This document shows, in pieces, positions 27,490-35,458 of a stretch of DNA of 64,000 nt. The notes beneath the pieces are model-generated. The model worked only from the letters and a program-made list of their open reading frames with translations, searched no databases and had not been told where the DNA came from. The stretch is from the NCBI GenBank assembly GCA_001298575.1, contig LJCV01000221.1:37039-101038 (forward strand). Direction: 5' to 3'. Within the stretch, counting starts at the first letter, position 1. Every line of letters begins with the position of its first letter. The position numbers and the translations under genes were made by a program. This DNA comes from Actinobacteria bacterium OK074 (GTDB lineage Bacteria > Actinomycetota > Actinomycetes > Streptomycetales > Streptomycetaceae).

Positions 27490-29019
27490 ATGGCAGACGA
27501 CTACCTCGTACGCATCGGCAAGCTCATCCGTGACGCCCGGCAGCATCGGGGCTGGACACAGGCGCAGCTTGCCACGGCACTCGGCACGAGCCAGAGCGCC
27601 GTCAACCGGATCGAGCGCGGCAACCAGAACATCAGCCTTGAGATGATCGCCCGGATCGGCGAGGCCCTCGACAGTGAAATCGTCTCGCTGGGGTACGCGG
27701 GCCCCATGCATCTGCGCGTCGTCGGCGGACGTCGTCTGTCCGGCTCCATCGACGTCAAGACCAGCAAGAACGCGTGCGTCGCGCTGCTGTGCGCCACGCT
27801 GCTGAACAAGGGGCGCACCGTGCTGCGCCGCGTCGCCCGGATCGAGGAGGTCTACCGGCTCCTGGAGGTCCTCGGCTCCATCGGCGTCCGCACCCGCTGG
27901 ATCAACGACGGCACCGACCTGGAGATCGTGCCGCCCGCCACGCTCGACATGGACGCCATCGACGCCGAGGCCGCCCGCCGCACCCGGTCCATCATCATGT
28001 TCCTCGGCCCGCTGCTGCACCGTATGGACCGCTTCAAGCTGCCGTATGCCGGCGGCTGCGACCTCGGTACCCGCACCATCGAGCCGCACATGATCGCGCT
28101 GCGCCGGTTCGGGCTCGACATCGCGGCGACCGAGGGCCTGTACCACGCGCAGGTGGACCACTCGGTCTCCCCCGGCCGCCCGATCGTGCTGACCGAGCGC
28201 GGCGACACGGTGACCGAGAACGCGCTGCTGGCCGCCGCGCGGCACGACGGCGTCACCGTCATCCGCAACGCCTCCTCCAACTACATGGTCCAGGACCTGT
28301 GCTTCTTCCTGGAGGCACTCGGCGTCGAGATCGAGGGCATCGGCACCACCACGCTCACCGTGCACGGCGTGCCGACCATCGACGTCGACGTCGACTACTC
28401 CCCCTCCGAGGACCCGGTCGAGGCGATGAGCCTGCTGGCCGCCGCGGTCGTCACCGAGTCCGAACTGACCGTCCGCCGGGTGCCGATCGAGTTCCTGGAG
28501 ATCGAGCTGGCGGTCCTGGAGGAGATGGGCCTGGACCACGACCGCACGGCCGAGTACGTCGCCGACAACGGCCGTACGCGCCTGGTGGACCTGACCGTGC
28601 GCCCCTCCAAGCTGGAGGCGCCGATCGACAAGATCCACCCGATGCCGTTCCCGGGCCTGAACATCGACAACGTGCCGTTCTTCGCGGCCATCGCGGCCTC
28701 CGCGCAGGGCAAGACGCTGATCCACGACTGGGTCTACGACAACCGCGCGATCTACCTGACGGACCTCAACCGCCTCGGCGGCCGTCTCCAACTCCTCGAC
28801 CCGCACCGGGTGTTGGTCGAGGGCCCGACCCGCTGGCGCGCCGCCGAGATGATGTGCCCGCCCGCGCTGCGCCCCGCGGTCGTCGTCCTCCTCGCGATGA
28901 TGGCGGCCGAGGGCACGTCCGTCCTGCGCAACGTGTACGTCATCAACCGCGGCTACGAGGATCTGGCGGAGCGGCTCAACTCGGTGGGCGCGCAGATCGA
29001 GATCTTCCGGGACATTTGA
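27490..29019 (+). CDS. murA: UDP-N-acetylglucosamine 1-carboxyvinyltransferase with N-terminal XRE-type HTH
   Basis: 509 residues. Residues about 8-65 form a Cro/CI-type helix-turn-helix (GWTQAQLATALGTSQSAVNR, then IERGNQNISLEMIARIG); residues about 75-505 are MurA, the cytoplasmic enzyme that adds enolpyruvate to UDP-GlcNAc, the first committed step of peptidoglycan synthesis. The fosfomycin-reactive Cys is present in AGGCDLGTR. The HTH makes the protein about 80 residues longer than E. coli MurA (419). This HTH-MurA form is known in Streptomyces as the second murA copy (SCO5998 as I recall). The HTH could let the enzyme sense substrate and act on DNA, perhaps at the inverted repeat in its own promoter; that is inference. 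A strong terminator follows. Confidence 0.93.
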   Translation: MADDYLVRIGKLIRDARQHRGWTQAQLATALGTSQSAVNRIERGNQNISLEMIARIGEALDSEIVSLGYAGPMHLRVVGGRRLSGSIDVKTSKNACVALLCATLLNKGRTVLRRVARIEEVYRLLEVLGSIGVRTRWINDGTDLEIVPPATLDMDAIDAEAARRTRSIIMFLGPLLHRMDRFKLPYAGGCDLGTRTIEPHMIALRRFGLDIAATEGLYHAQVDHSVSPGRPIVLTERGDTVTENALLAAARHDGVTVIRNASSNYMVQDLCFFLEALGVEIEGIGTTTLTVHGVPTIDVDVDYSPSEDPVEAMSLLAAAVVTESELTVRRVPIEFLEIELAVLEEMGLDHDRTAEYVADNGRTRLVDLTVRPSKLEAPIDKIHPMPFPGLNIDNVPFFAAIAASAQGKTLIHDWVYDNRAIYLTDLNRLGGRLQLLDPHRVLVEGPTRWRAAEMMCPPALRPAVVVLLAMMAAEGTSVLRNVYVINRGYEDLAERLNSVGAQIEIFRDI

Positions 29020-29036
29020 GCGCCCCTCGAAAGAAG

Positions 29037-29093
29037 GCCGCCGCAGCCTTGCCCTGACCCGCTTCACTGCGGGCCAGGGAAAGGTGCGGCGGC
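29037..29093 (+). terminator. Long hairpin terminator after murA
   Basis: GCCGCCGCA (29037-29045) pairs with TGCGGCGGC (29085-29093), with additional inner pairs CCTT/AAGG, CCCTG/CAGGG and CCCGC/GCGGG, loop TTCACT. It lies 17 bp past the murA stop. Confidence 0.8.
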
Positions 29094-29189
29094 ACTCGTG
29101 GTACTCCTCTGGGCATTCTCTGGGCCTTTGGGGCCGAGCCGGGCTCCTACAAGCTGTTCTCCGGGCCCGGCGCCTCCCGTTCGAGGCTA

Positions 29190-29720
29190 CGCGGAGATCG
29201 CGTGGAAGCCGTGCTCCCTGGACGGCTCCCGCACACGGGCACCGTTGGCGCTCTCCTCGGGCAGCGTGACGGGTACAGGCGCGAATTCCTCCTCTTCCGC
29301 GGAGAGCCCGAGACCCGCGTCGATCACGACGAGCGGCCGGTAGCGGTTCGGTAGTGCGTCCCGTACGGCCGGCACCCGTTCTGGTGGCCACGCCTCGCCC
29401 CCTGCCGGGTGCGACGGCCGGAGGGCCGACCGTGCTGGACCGGCATGGGTCGCGTCCAAGGCGACGGTCCTCGACGGCGGCCCGCAGGACGCTTGGAGAG
29501 CGTCGCCCGGACAAGACGGATCGAGGTCGGCCCCAGCTCCGTCTCCAGCCACTTCTTCCAGTGGCGCAAGACTTCTGTGCCGATGGCGTTGAGCGGCTGA
29601 GCGCCCAGGTGGGGAACGATGTGCCGCCGTACCCTCTGCTCGATCCGCTCGATCGTGGACGGGTCACCGCTCTGGGTGGGCCACCAGTGGGTCACGATGT
29701 GGTCCTTGAGCGAGATGGCT
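29190..29720 (-). pseudogene. Tyrosine-type integrase remnant
   Basis: Minus-strand pieces in three frames resemble one phage-type integrase: HWWPTQSGDPSTIERIEQRV and VRRHIVPHLGAQPLNAIGTE (N-terminal SAM-like core-binding domain), then AAVEDRRLGRDPCRS, then AWPPERVPAVRDALPNRYRP with LVVIDAGLGL (start of the catalytic domain). At least two frameshifts separate them and the catalytic R-H-R-Y part is absent, so it is dead. The open frame continues as AEEEEFAPVPVTLPEESANG, which is not integrase-like and may be foreign joining sequence. It marks a former integrative element beside murA; I found no tRNA attachment site. The 29094-29760 gap holds nothing else recognisable. Confidence 0.75.
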
Positions 29721-29760
29721 CCGTCGCATTGACAGGCAATGGGCCAAGTGCGCCTGCGCC

Positions 29761-31386
29761 TCACGGCCCCTCCGGTGGCGGAGAGGTGAGGGCCGTGCGG
29801 CAGGCGAGGTGCAGGGCAAGGCGTTCGTCGGGATCGGAGAGATCGACGCCGAGGAGTTGCTGGACGCGGGTGATTCTGGCGGTGACGGTGTTGCGGTGGA
29901 CGCCGAGCACGGCAGCGGTCTCGGCGGTCGAGGACTCGGCGTCCAGGAAGGCGGCAAGGGTGCGGACCAGGTCGCCGCTCTCACCGGCGAGAGGTTCGAG
30001 CAGCGACCGGGCGGCGGGCTGGAAGGTGTCGGTCCGGGTCCAGGCCAGCAACAACTGGGCCAGACCCAGCCGGTCGACGTGCAGGAAACGGCCGGTCGCG
30101 ACGCGCCCCTGGGCGAGGCGAGCGGCGTCACCCGCCTCGCCCAGGGTGCGCGCGATGCCCTCGGGACCGGCGTGCACCCGGCCGACACCGACATACGTCC
30201 CAACGGTGTCGGCGAGCCGGCGCTGTGCCCGGCGGATCGCTCCGGCCAGCCGCTCGACCTCGATGCCGGACGGCTCGCGCTCGGCGGTGATCCACGCCGA
30301 CCACCCGTCGCCCTGCTCGACCACGGCCGCGTCCAGTTCCTCGGCGGCGAGCGCGGCGACGACGTCGGCGCGCAGACCGGCCACGTCCACCTCCGGCGCG
30401 GCGCCGATCCGTACGCCGGTGTGCCAGCCGTCGAGCTGCCAGCCCAGGTCGAGCGCCCGCCGCCGTACCGCCACCGGCGCGTCACCGGCCAGGTGCAGCA
30501 GCTCACCCAGCAGCGAGGCACGGCTGCGGGCGCTGCGCTCCAGACCGAGGCGGCGCAGCGTGAGCCGCTGCCGGACCGCGCCGGCCGCCACCGACAGCGC
30601 GGCGGCCACCGCGTCGCTCTCGGCACGCAGCGCGGTGGGCAGCCGGGCGGCGAGCCAGTACGGCGGCCCGGCTCCGCTTGTGTCGGGGACCGGATGGATG
30701 ACGAGGACCGCGCCGCTCGGCAACTCCACCAGCCGGGGCACCGGGTGCTGCGCGCTGGAGCCGCCGAGCCACGCTGCGACCGCGCCGGTCTCGTCCCCGT
30801 AGACCACCCGCTGCCCGGCGATCCGGTCGCCCGCGTGGTGGAAGAGGGCCGTGGGGCGGCGCAGCAGAGTGGTCAGTTCACCGAGCAGTTCGTCCACGGT
30901 GTCGCCCGCGTGCTGGCAGGCGGCGACGGTACGGATGACCGTTTCGGCGGTCATCAGCTGCGGCTGCGCGGTGACGAGGTTCAGCGCCGAGTGGGCTGCC
31001 AGTGGGTCCGTCGCGCCCAGTACCGGCAGCCCGAGCCGCGCCGCCAGCGCGTGCGACGCGCGGCGCAGCTGCTCGGTCCCGGCGAGCAGCACGGGCGCCG
31101 CCCCGGCCGCGTGCGCCCGGCGCAGCAGAGCGTCGAGCCGCCAGTCGCCGCGCTCGCCCGGCAGCAGTACGACGAGCAGCCGGCCGGTGAGCGGGGCGTC
31201 GGGGCCGGTCGCCTCCGCGAAAGGGGTGGAGAGCTCGGCGTGCACCACGGCGCCGGTGAGGATCCGGTCGCCGTGGCCGCCGCTGCCGGCGAGCACGGCG
31301 ACGTCCTGCCAGGAGGGATGCTCCAGCATCGCGGCCAGCGGTACGCCGCCGCGCGCCCCGGGGGGGGGGGGGCGGGCGGCGGTCAT
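29761..31386 (-). CDS. PucR-family transcriptional regulator
   Basis: 541 residues: N-terminal PucR ligand domain (LAAMLEHPSWQDVAVLAGSG and VVHAELSTPF), a central GGDEF-like/CdaR domain (ALDLGWQLDGWHTGVRIGA to GVGRVHAGPEGIARTLGEAG, quoted in part) and the C-terminal PucR HTH (TAETAAVLGVHRNTVTARIT). PucR proteins usually activate purine or related nitrogen catabolism genes. The gene is the last of the permease-hyuA-DUF917-DUF917 operon and overlaps the preceding DUF917 stop as ATGA, so it probably regulates this operon. A run of 13 Gs lies nine codons into the gene (PPPP on the minus strand); slippage there would frameshift it. A start downstream of the tract (ATG at MLEHPSW) is possible. Confidence 0.85.
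   Translation of the reverse strand: MTAARPPPPGARGGVPLAAMLEHPSWQDVAVLAGSGGHGDRILTGAVVHAELSTPFAEATGPDAPLTGRLLVVLLPGERGDWRLDALLRRAHAAGAAPVLLAGTEQLRRASHALAARLGLPVLGATDPLAAHSALNLVTAQPQLMTAETVIRTVAACQHAGDTVDELLGELTTLLRRPTALFHHAGDRIAGQRVVYGDETGAVAAWLGGSSAQHPVPRLVELPSGAVLVIHPVPDTSGAGPPYWLAARLPTALRAESDAVAAALSVAAGAVRQRLTLRRLGLERSARSRASLLGELLHLAGDAPVAVRRRALDLGWQLDGWHTGVRIGAAPEVDVAGLRADVVAALAAEELDAAVVEQGDGWSAWITAEREPSGIEVERLAGAIRRAQRRLADTVGTYVGVGRVHAGPEGIARTLGEAGDAARLAQGRVATGRFLHVDRLGLAQLLLAWTRTDTFQPAARSLLEPLAGESGDLVRTLAAFLDAESSTAETAAVLGVHRNTVTARITRVQQLLGVDLSDPDERLALHLACRTALTSPPPEGP
31360..31372. repeat. 13-bp G homopolymer near the 5' end of the pucR gene
   Basis: Thirteen consecutive Gs on the plus strand (Cs in the coding strand), the longest homopolymer I noticed in the window. 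Within the first ten codons, so a one-base change would abolish the N-terminus unless a later start is used. Confidence 0.9.
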
Positions 31387-32528
31387 CGAGGACCGCCGGT
31401 GTTCACAACGGGCTTGCCTGCAACGGCCGTTCGGACCACTGGGGCGTCGAGGCCGAAGGCGGAAGGTGACACATGGTCGATCGCCTCGTCCTGCCACCAC
31501 CACTCCGGGCCCGGCAGGACGACCGCCATCACCTCGTCGCCCACCCGCAGCCGCTCCACCGCGCGCGGGACCGCCGTGCGCCGGTCCAGTACGCAGAGCA
31601 GGTCGGGGCAGCTTGCGGTGAGTTCGCCGTCGAGGATGGCGAGCAGGAACTCGTTCTCCGCTTCGAGGCGCAGGACGGCGCCGGAAGCGGTGTCGACCAC
31701 CGCGACGCTGCCGCGTCGGAAGCCGCGGCCCATGCCCTCCCTGGCCACGTCCACGATGCGGCCGGTGGCCAGCACCCGGCCACCGAGCGCGTCCGCGACG
31801 GCCTGCGGTGCGGGCGCCTGCTCCAGGGTGGCGTGCGCCCGGCCGAGTGCGAGGGCGCGGGTGAGACTTCCGGTGACGGTGTCGCGGGTGCCCTGTCCGA
31901 TCTCGGTCGGGCGGAGCGCGAGCGCGGCCCAGCCGCCGGCCGAGGCGACGAACGACCGTGCGGTGCGTTCCAGGCCGGTGGCGTCCGCGCTGTCCACGAC
32001 GAGGATCGGGCCGCTGGGCTCGGCCAGCGCGCAGGGGGTCAGCGCTCTGCCGCGTACCGCCCAGGTGAACTGGTCCAGGCGGGGCAGCGCCCGGCCCATC
32101 AGGTCCGCGTCGACGAACGGCAGCCCGAGGTCGAGGGCGGCGACCAGCCCGCTGAGGCCGTTGAGTCCGCCGGCCTCCCAGGCCATCAGGGCGTCGGCGC
32201 GGCGGCCGGTCCACCGGGTGACGGCGGCGACCGCGTCGTGGAACTCGCGTCCGCTGGGCAGTTTCTCGGTGAGGACGTTGATCGCGCCGACCACTCCGAC
32301 CGGTACGACGAAACCGCCGGTCAGCGCAGCCGGCAGGTCGTCCGGGCTGATCAGGGCGATCTCGCCGTCGCCGAGCCGGCGCCGCAGTACCCCGGCGAAG
32401 GTCACCGCATCGCCGCCGCCGCCGGAGCCCAGCAGGCTGATACCGACGACGAGGGCATCGACGTCGGCCGCGCGGATCAGGGCCGGGGCTGGGGAAGTCC
32501 GGGTGGGCGTACCGGTCACACCGGTCAT
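31383..32528 (-). CDS. DUF917 (S-methyl-thiohydantoin desulfurase-like) protein, copy 2
   Basis: 381 residues of the DUF917/S-Me-THD family. The N-terminal domain has the glycine cluster ISLLGSGGGGDAVTFAG and PVGVVGAINVLTEKLPSG; the conserved VDADLMGRALPRLDQFT follows, and the C-terminal domain has CPDLLCVLDRRTAVP. DUF917 proteins occur beside hydantoinase/oxoprolinase (HyuA) genes, as here. The start ATG 32526-32528 is preceded by GGCAGG. It is 65 bp after the other DUF917 gene and overlaps pucR by 4 bp. The two copies share order of motifs but are clearly diverged, so they may form a heteromeric enzyme. The reaction is not established for this pair. Confidence 0.85.
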   Translation of the reverse strand: MTGVTGTPTRTSPAPALIRAADVDALVVGISLLGSGGGGDAVTFAGVLRRRLGDGEIALISPDDLPAALTGGFVVPVGVVGAINVLTEKLPSGREFHDAVAAVTRWTGRRADALMAWEAGGLNGLSGLVAALDLGLPFVDADLMGRALPRLDQFTWAVRGRALTPCALAEPSGPILVVDSADATGLERTARSFVASAGGWAALALRPTEIGQGTRDTVTGSLTRALALGRAHATLEQAPAPQAVADALGGRVLATGRIVDVAREGMGRGFRRGSVAVVDTASGAVLRLEAENEFLLAILDGELTASCPDLLCVLDRRTAVPRAVERLRVGDEVMAVVLPGPEWWWQDEAIDHVSPSAFGLDAPVVRTAVAGKPVVNTGGPR

Positions 32529-32593
32529 CCTGCCAGGTCGGGCCGTGACCGGCCGGTTCGTCCGCCGTCGTACGCCCCGGTCGTGCGCCCTGG

Positions 32594-33700
32594 TCAGGGC
32601 GCTTCGGAGACGAGCCGCTCGACCGGTACGAAGGGGTGGTCGAGGCCGAAGCACGCCGGGCCGAAGACGTCCAGCGCCTCGGGGGTGCGCATCAGGGCGG
32701 GGGTGGAGATGCCGACGACGGTGACCCGCTGGCCGTAGCGCAGACCCTCGGTGGTGATCGGCTCGGCGGTGTCGCCTTCGAGGACGCAGATCAGGTCGGG
32801 GACGATGCAGCGCACCTCTCCGTCCACGACCGCGACCAGGTGCTCGTTCTGGAAGCGCAGTTCCAGCGTGGAGTGGCCGTCGTGGCCGGTGAAGCGGGCC
32901 CGGCCCCGGGTGAAGCCCTCGACCGTACGGCGTTCCACGTCGGTGACCTTGCCGCTGAAGAGCACCCGGAGGTGGGTGTAGATGGTGCCGGCGAGCGTCT
33001 CGCGCAGGACGGCGACCGGGTCGGTGTGGTTCTCCCGGCCCTGTCGGATGGCCCGGCCGACGGCGAGCGCCAGGGAGAGGGTGCGCGGGACGGCGGTGCG
33101 TTTGACGTCGGCGCCGGACATCGCGTACTCGGCGATCAGCGAGGAGCCGCCGAGGCGGACGGTGACCCCGCGGGAGATCCACTCCATGCGCTTGTTGTCG
33201 CCGCCGGTGTCGATGATCACGCTCTCGCCGTTCTCGCCGGCGATGGCCATCGGGGTGCCCGGGACTCCGTAGACCGAGAAGGTCTCCATCTGGAGTTCGG
33301 GGAAGGCCCGGCCCATGCCGTCGGCGTCGACCACCGGCAGCCCGGTGCGGGCGGCGACGAACAGCGGGATCATCGAGTTGATGCCGCCGCACTCGATCGG
33401 CATGGTGGCGTCGGCGGTGCGGCCGAGATGCGCCTCCAGGGCGCGCAGCGCGGCGACCGGTTCGGCGCCGCTGGGGATCTTCTCGACCATCACGGTCGGG
33501 GCGCCCATCATCGCGGTGGGGATGACGAACGCGTCGTCGTCCAGTTCCTCGGGGTCCAGTACGGTCACCGGGCCGTGCTCCCGGATCGCCTGTTCCACCA
33601 GGAGGCGGCCGATCAGGGGGTCGCCGCCGCCGCCGGTGCCGGCCGGGCCGCCGCCGCGGGCGAGGTCGGTCAGCTGGTCCAGGCCGAGCTTCCAGCTCAT
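32594..33700 (-). CDS. DUF917 (S-methyl-thiohydantoin desulfurase-like) protein, copy 1
   Basis: 368 residues. Motifs in order: LARGGGPAGTGGGGDPLIGR near the N-terminus, TVMVEKIPSGAEPVAALRAL, IECGGINSMIPLFVAARTGL, VDADGMGRAFPELQMETF and the C-terminal VPDLICVLEGDTAEPITTE. This is the more canonical copy: it keeps the GGINS and DGMGRAFPE blocks seen in most DUF917 proteins. Start ATG 33698-33700, with CAGGAG upstream. It follows hyuA by 70 bp, same strand. Probably cytoplasmic; no signal or transmembrane segment. Function inferred only from neighbourhood: opening or desulfurising a hydantoin-like ring together with HyuA. Confidence 0.87.
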   Translation of the reverse strand: MSWKLGLDQLTDLARGGGPAGTGGGGDPLIGRLLVEQAIREHGPVTVLDPEELDDDAFVIPTAMMGAPTVMVEKIPSGAEPVAALRALEAHLGRTADATMPIECGGINSMIPLFVAARTGLPVVDADGMGRAFPELQMETFSVYGVPGTPMAIAGENGESVIIDTGGDNKRMEWISRGVTVRLGGSSLIAEYAMSGADVKRTAVPRTLSLALAVGRAIRQGRENHTDPVAVLRETLAGTIYTHLRVLFSGKVTDVERRTVEGFTRGRARFTGHDGHSTLELRFQNEHLVAVVDGEVRCIVPDLICVLEGDTAEPITTEGLRYGQRVTVVGISTPALMRTPEALDVFGPACFGLDHPFVPVERLVSEAP

Positions 33701-33770
33701 GGGGTTGTGCTCCTGTCGGGGGTCGGTTGCGCCCACCCGTTCCGCCGCGCGGAACGGCTGTCCACAGCGC

Positions 33771-35324
33771 TCAGGCGGGAAGTTGGAGGTCGCCGACCGC
33801 TTTGCAGCGGATGCGGGTGGCGTTGCCGGGGAGGTAGGGGACGGGGACCTCGTCGAAGTCGACGATGCGTACGCCCGCCGGGTCGGCGCCGGCCGCGATC
33901 GCCCGGTCCACGGCCTCCTGCCGTGCCTCGTCCACCACCGTCTCGCGGCGGCCCGAGCCGATCGCGTACACCCGGTCGACCTCGCCGCCGACCTGGGCGA
34001 TGGCCGCGCCGATGGCATTGGCGACCGCGAAGTGGTCCGGGCGGTGCACTCCGCCGGCGCCGGGCAGGTCGTCCGGCAGCAGCACGGACCCGCCGCCGAC
34101 CGCCACCACCGGCAGCGGGTCGGCGGAGGTGCGCATCCGTTCCACGATGTCCGCGACGTCGACGGCGATCCGGTCCAGGGCCGCCTTGACCAGGGTCGGG
34201 TCGAGGTGGGCGACCGCGCCCGGGTCGCCGATGTCGGCGCGCCCCGCGGCGACCGTGAGGTCGGTGGCGGTGAGGGTGGAGCCGCCGAAGACCAGGGCTT
34301 CCTCGGTCAACCGGTAGCCGACCGAGTCGGGTCCCACGGTCGGCCCGTCGGCACTCTCCCGCACCAGGCTGCCGCCGCCGATGCCGATGCTGACCACGTC
34401 CGGCATCCGGAAGTTGGTGCGGATACCGGCGATGCTGACCTCGGTGGTGGCCTCGCGGGGGAAGCCGCCGCTGAGCACCCCGACGTCGCTCGTCGTACCG
34501 CCGACGTCCACGACGGCGCAGGTCTGCAGGCCGGAGAGGAGGGCCGCGCCGCGCATGGAGTTGGTCGGCCCGGAGGCAAAGGTGGCGACCGGGTAGCGGC
34601 GGGCGTACTCGACGTCCATCAGGGTGCCGTCGTTCTGGCTCAGATAGAGCGGCGCGCTGATGCCGTAGTCGGCCAGCGAGCGGATCAGGCCGTCCACGAT
34701 GTGCGCGGCGAGTTCGCGCAGCGCGGCGTTGACGATGGTGGCGTTCTCTCGTTCGAGGAGGCCGATGCGGCCGATCTCGTGGGAGAGCGAGAGCGCCACG
34801 TCGGGCCCGAGTTCGGCGGCGAGCACCTCGGCGGCGCGCAGTTCGAACTCGTTGCTGACGGGCGAGAACACCGAGGAGACGGCGACCGAGCGGACCCCGT
34901 GCGCGGCCATGTCGGCGGCATGCGCGCGCAGTTCGGCCTCGTTCAGTTCGGCGATGCGCCGGCCGTCGAACTCGTTGCCGCCGTGGGCGAGATAGGCCCG
35001 CCCGGACACCGCGCCGACCAGCCGCTGCGGCCAGTCGACCATCGGCGGCAGCGAGGCCGTGGCGGGCAGCCCGAGCCGCAGTGCGGCGGTCGGGGCCAGG
35101 TCGCGGGCCTGTACGAGGGCGTTGATGAAGTGCGTGGTGCCGATCATCACCGCCGTCAACTCGCTGGGCTGGAAGGCGCGTTGGGCCCGCAGCGCGTCCA
35201 GCGCCTGCACGATGCCGGTGGTCACGTCACGGCTGGTGGCCGCTTTGGTCGCGGCCAGCACAGTCGAGCCGTCCAGCAGTACTGCGTCGGTGTTGGTTCC
35301 TCCGACGTCGATTCCGATGCGCAC
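33771..35324 (-). CDS. Hydantoinase/oxoprolinase-family protein (HyuA type)
   Basis: 517 residues with the HyuA/acetone-carboxylase-beta ATPase fold: phosphate loop GIDVGGTNTDAVLLDG at the N-terminus, ATFASGPTNSMRGAA, the second phosphate motif VVDVGGTTSDVG and GIGGGSLVR. Family members use ATP to open hydantoin or 5-oxoproline rings. It is shorter than classical N-methylhydantoinase A (about 690-720 residues), and no HyuB gene accompanies it; DUF917 proteins take that place. GTG start 35322-35324 with GGAG 8 nt upstream; the frame is open through the permease gene but that is spurious. Between it and the permease lies a perfect 21-bp inverted repeat. Confidence 0.87.
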   Translation of the reverse strand: MRIGIDVGGTNTDAVLLDGSTVLAATKAATSRDVTTGIVQALDALRAQRAFQPSELTAVMIGTTHFINALVQARDLAPTAALRLGLPATASLPPMVDWPQRLVGAVSGRAYLAHGGNEFDGRRIAELNEAELRAHAADMAAHGVRSVAVSSVFSPVSNEFELRAAEVLAAELGPDVALSLSHEIGRIGLLERENATIVNAALRELAAHIVDGLIRSLADYGISAPLYLSQNDGTLMDVEYARRYPVATFASGPTNSMRGAALLSGLQTCAVVDVGGTTSDVGVLSGGFPREATTEVSIAGIRTNFRMPDVVSIGIGGGSLVRESADGPTVGPDSVGYRLTEEALVFGGSTLTATDLTVAAGRADIGDPGAVAHLDPTLVKAALDRIAVDVADIVERMRTSADPLPVVAVGGGSVLLPDDLPGAGGVHRPDHFAVANAIGAAIAQVGGEVDRVYAIGSGRRETVVDEARQEAVDRAIAAGADPAGVRIVDFDEVPVPYLPGNATRIRCKAVGDLQLPA

Positions 35325-35380
35325 GGGATGTCTCCAGACAGGTGTGGCGATGCGGTGCGATGGGCGGTGCCGCCGGGCCC

Positions 35381-35451
35381 GGACCGCCGTACGGATCAGG
35401 GCGGTTGGAAGGCGCCCGGCTGCTCGGTGGCCCTGATCCGTACGGCGGTCC
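35381..35451. repeat. Perfect 21-bp inverted repeat between the permease and hyuA genes
   Basis: Arms 35381-35401 (beginning GGACCGCCGTACGGATC) and 35431-35451 (ending CGTACGGCGGTCC) are exact reverse complements, loop 29 nt. It lies 8 bp past the permease stop and 57 bp before the hyuA start. It may be a terminator or attenuator, an mRNA-stabilising stem, or the ends of a small mobile fragment. Confidence 0.85.
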
Positions 35452-35458
35452 GTCGCCG

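Noticed and set aside
29094..29190. Possible tRNA or attachment site beside the integrase remnant.
   Set aside because: No cloverleaf-forming sequence or T-loop GGTTCRAAT-like box could be found.
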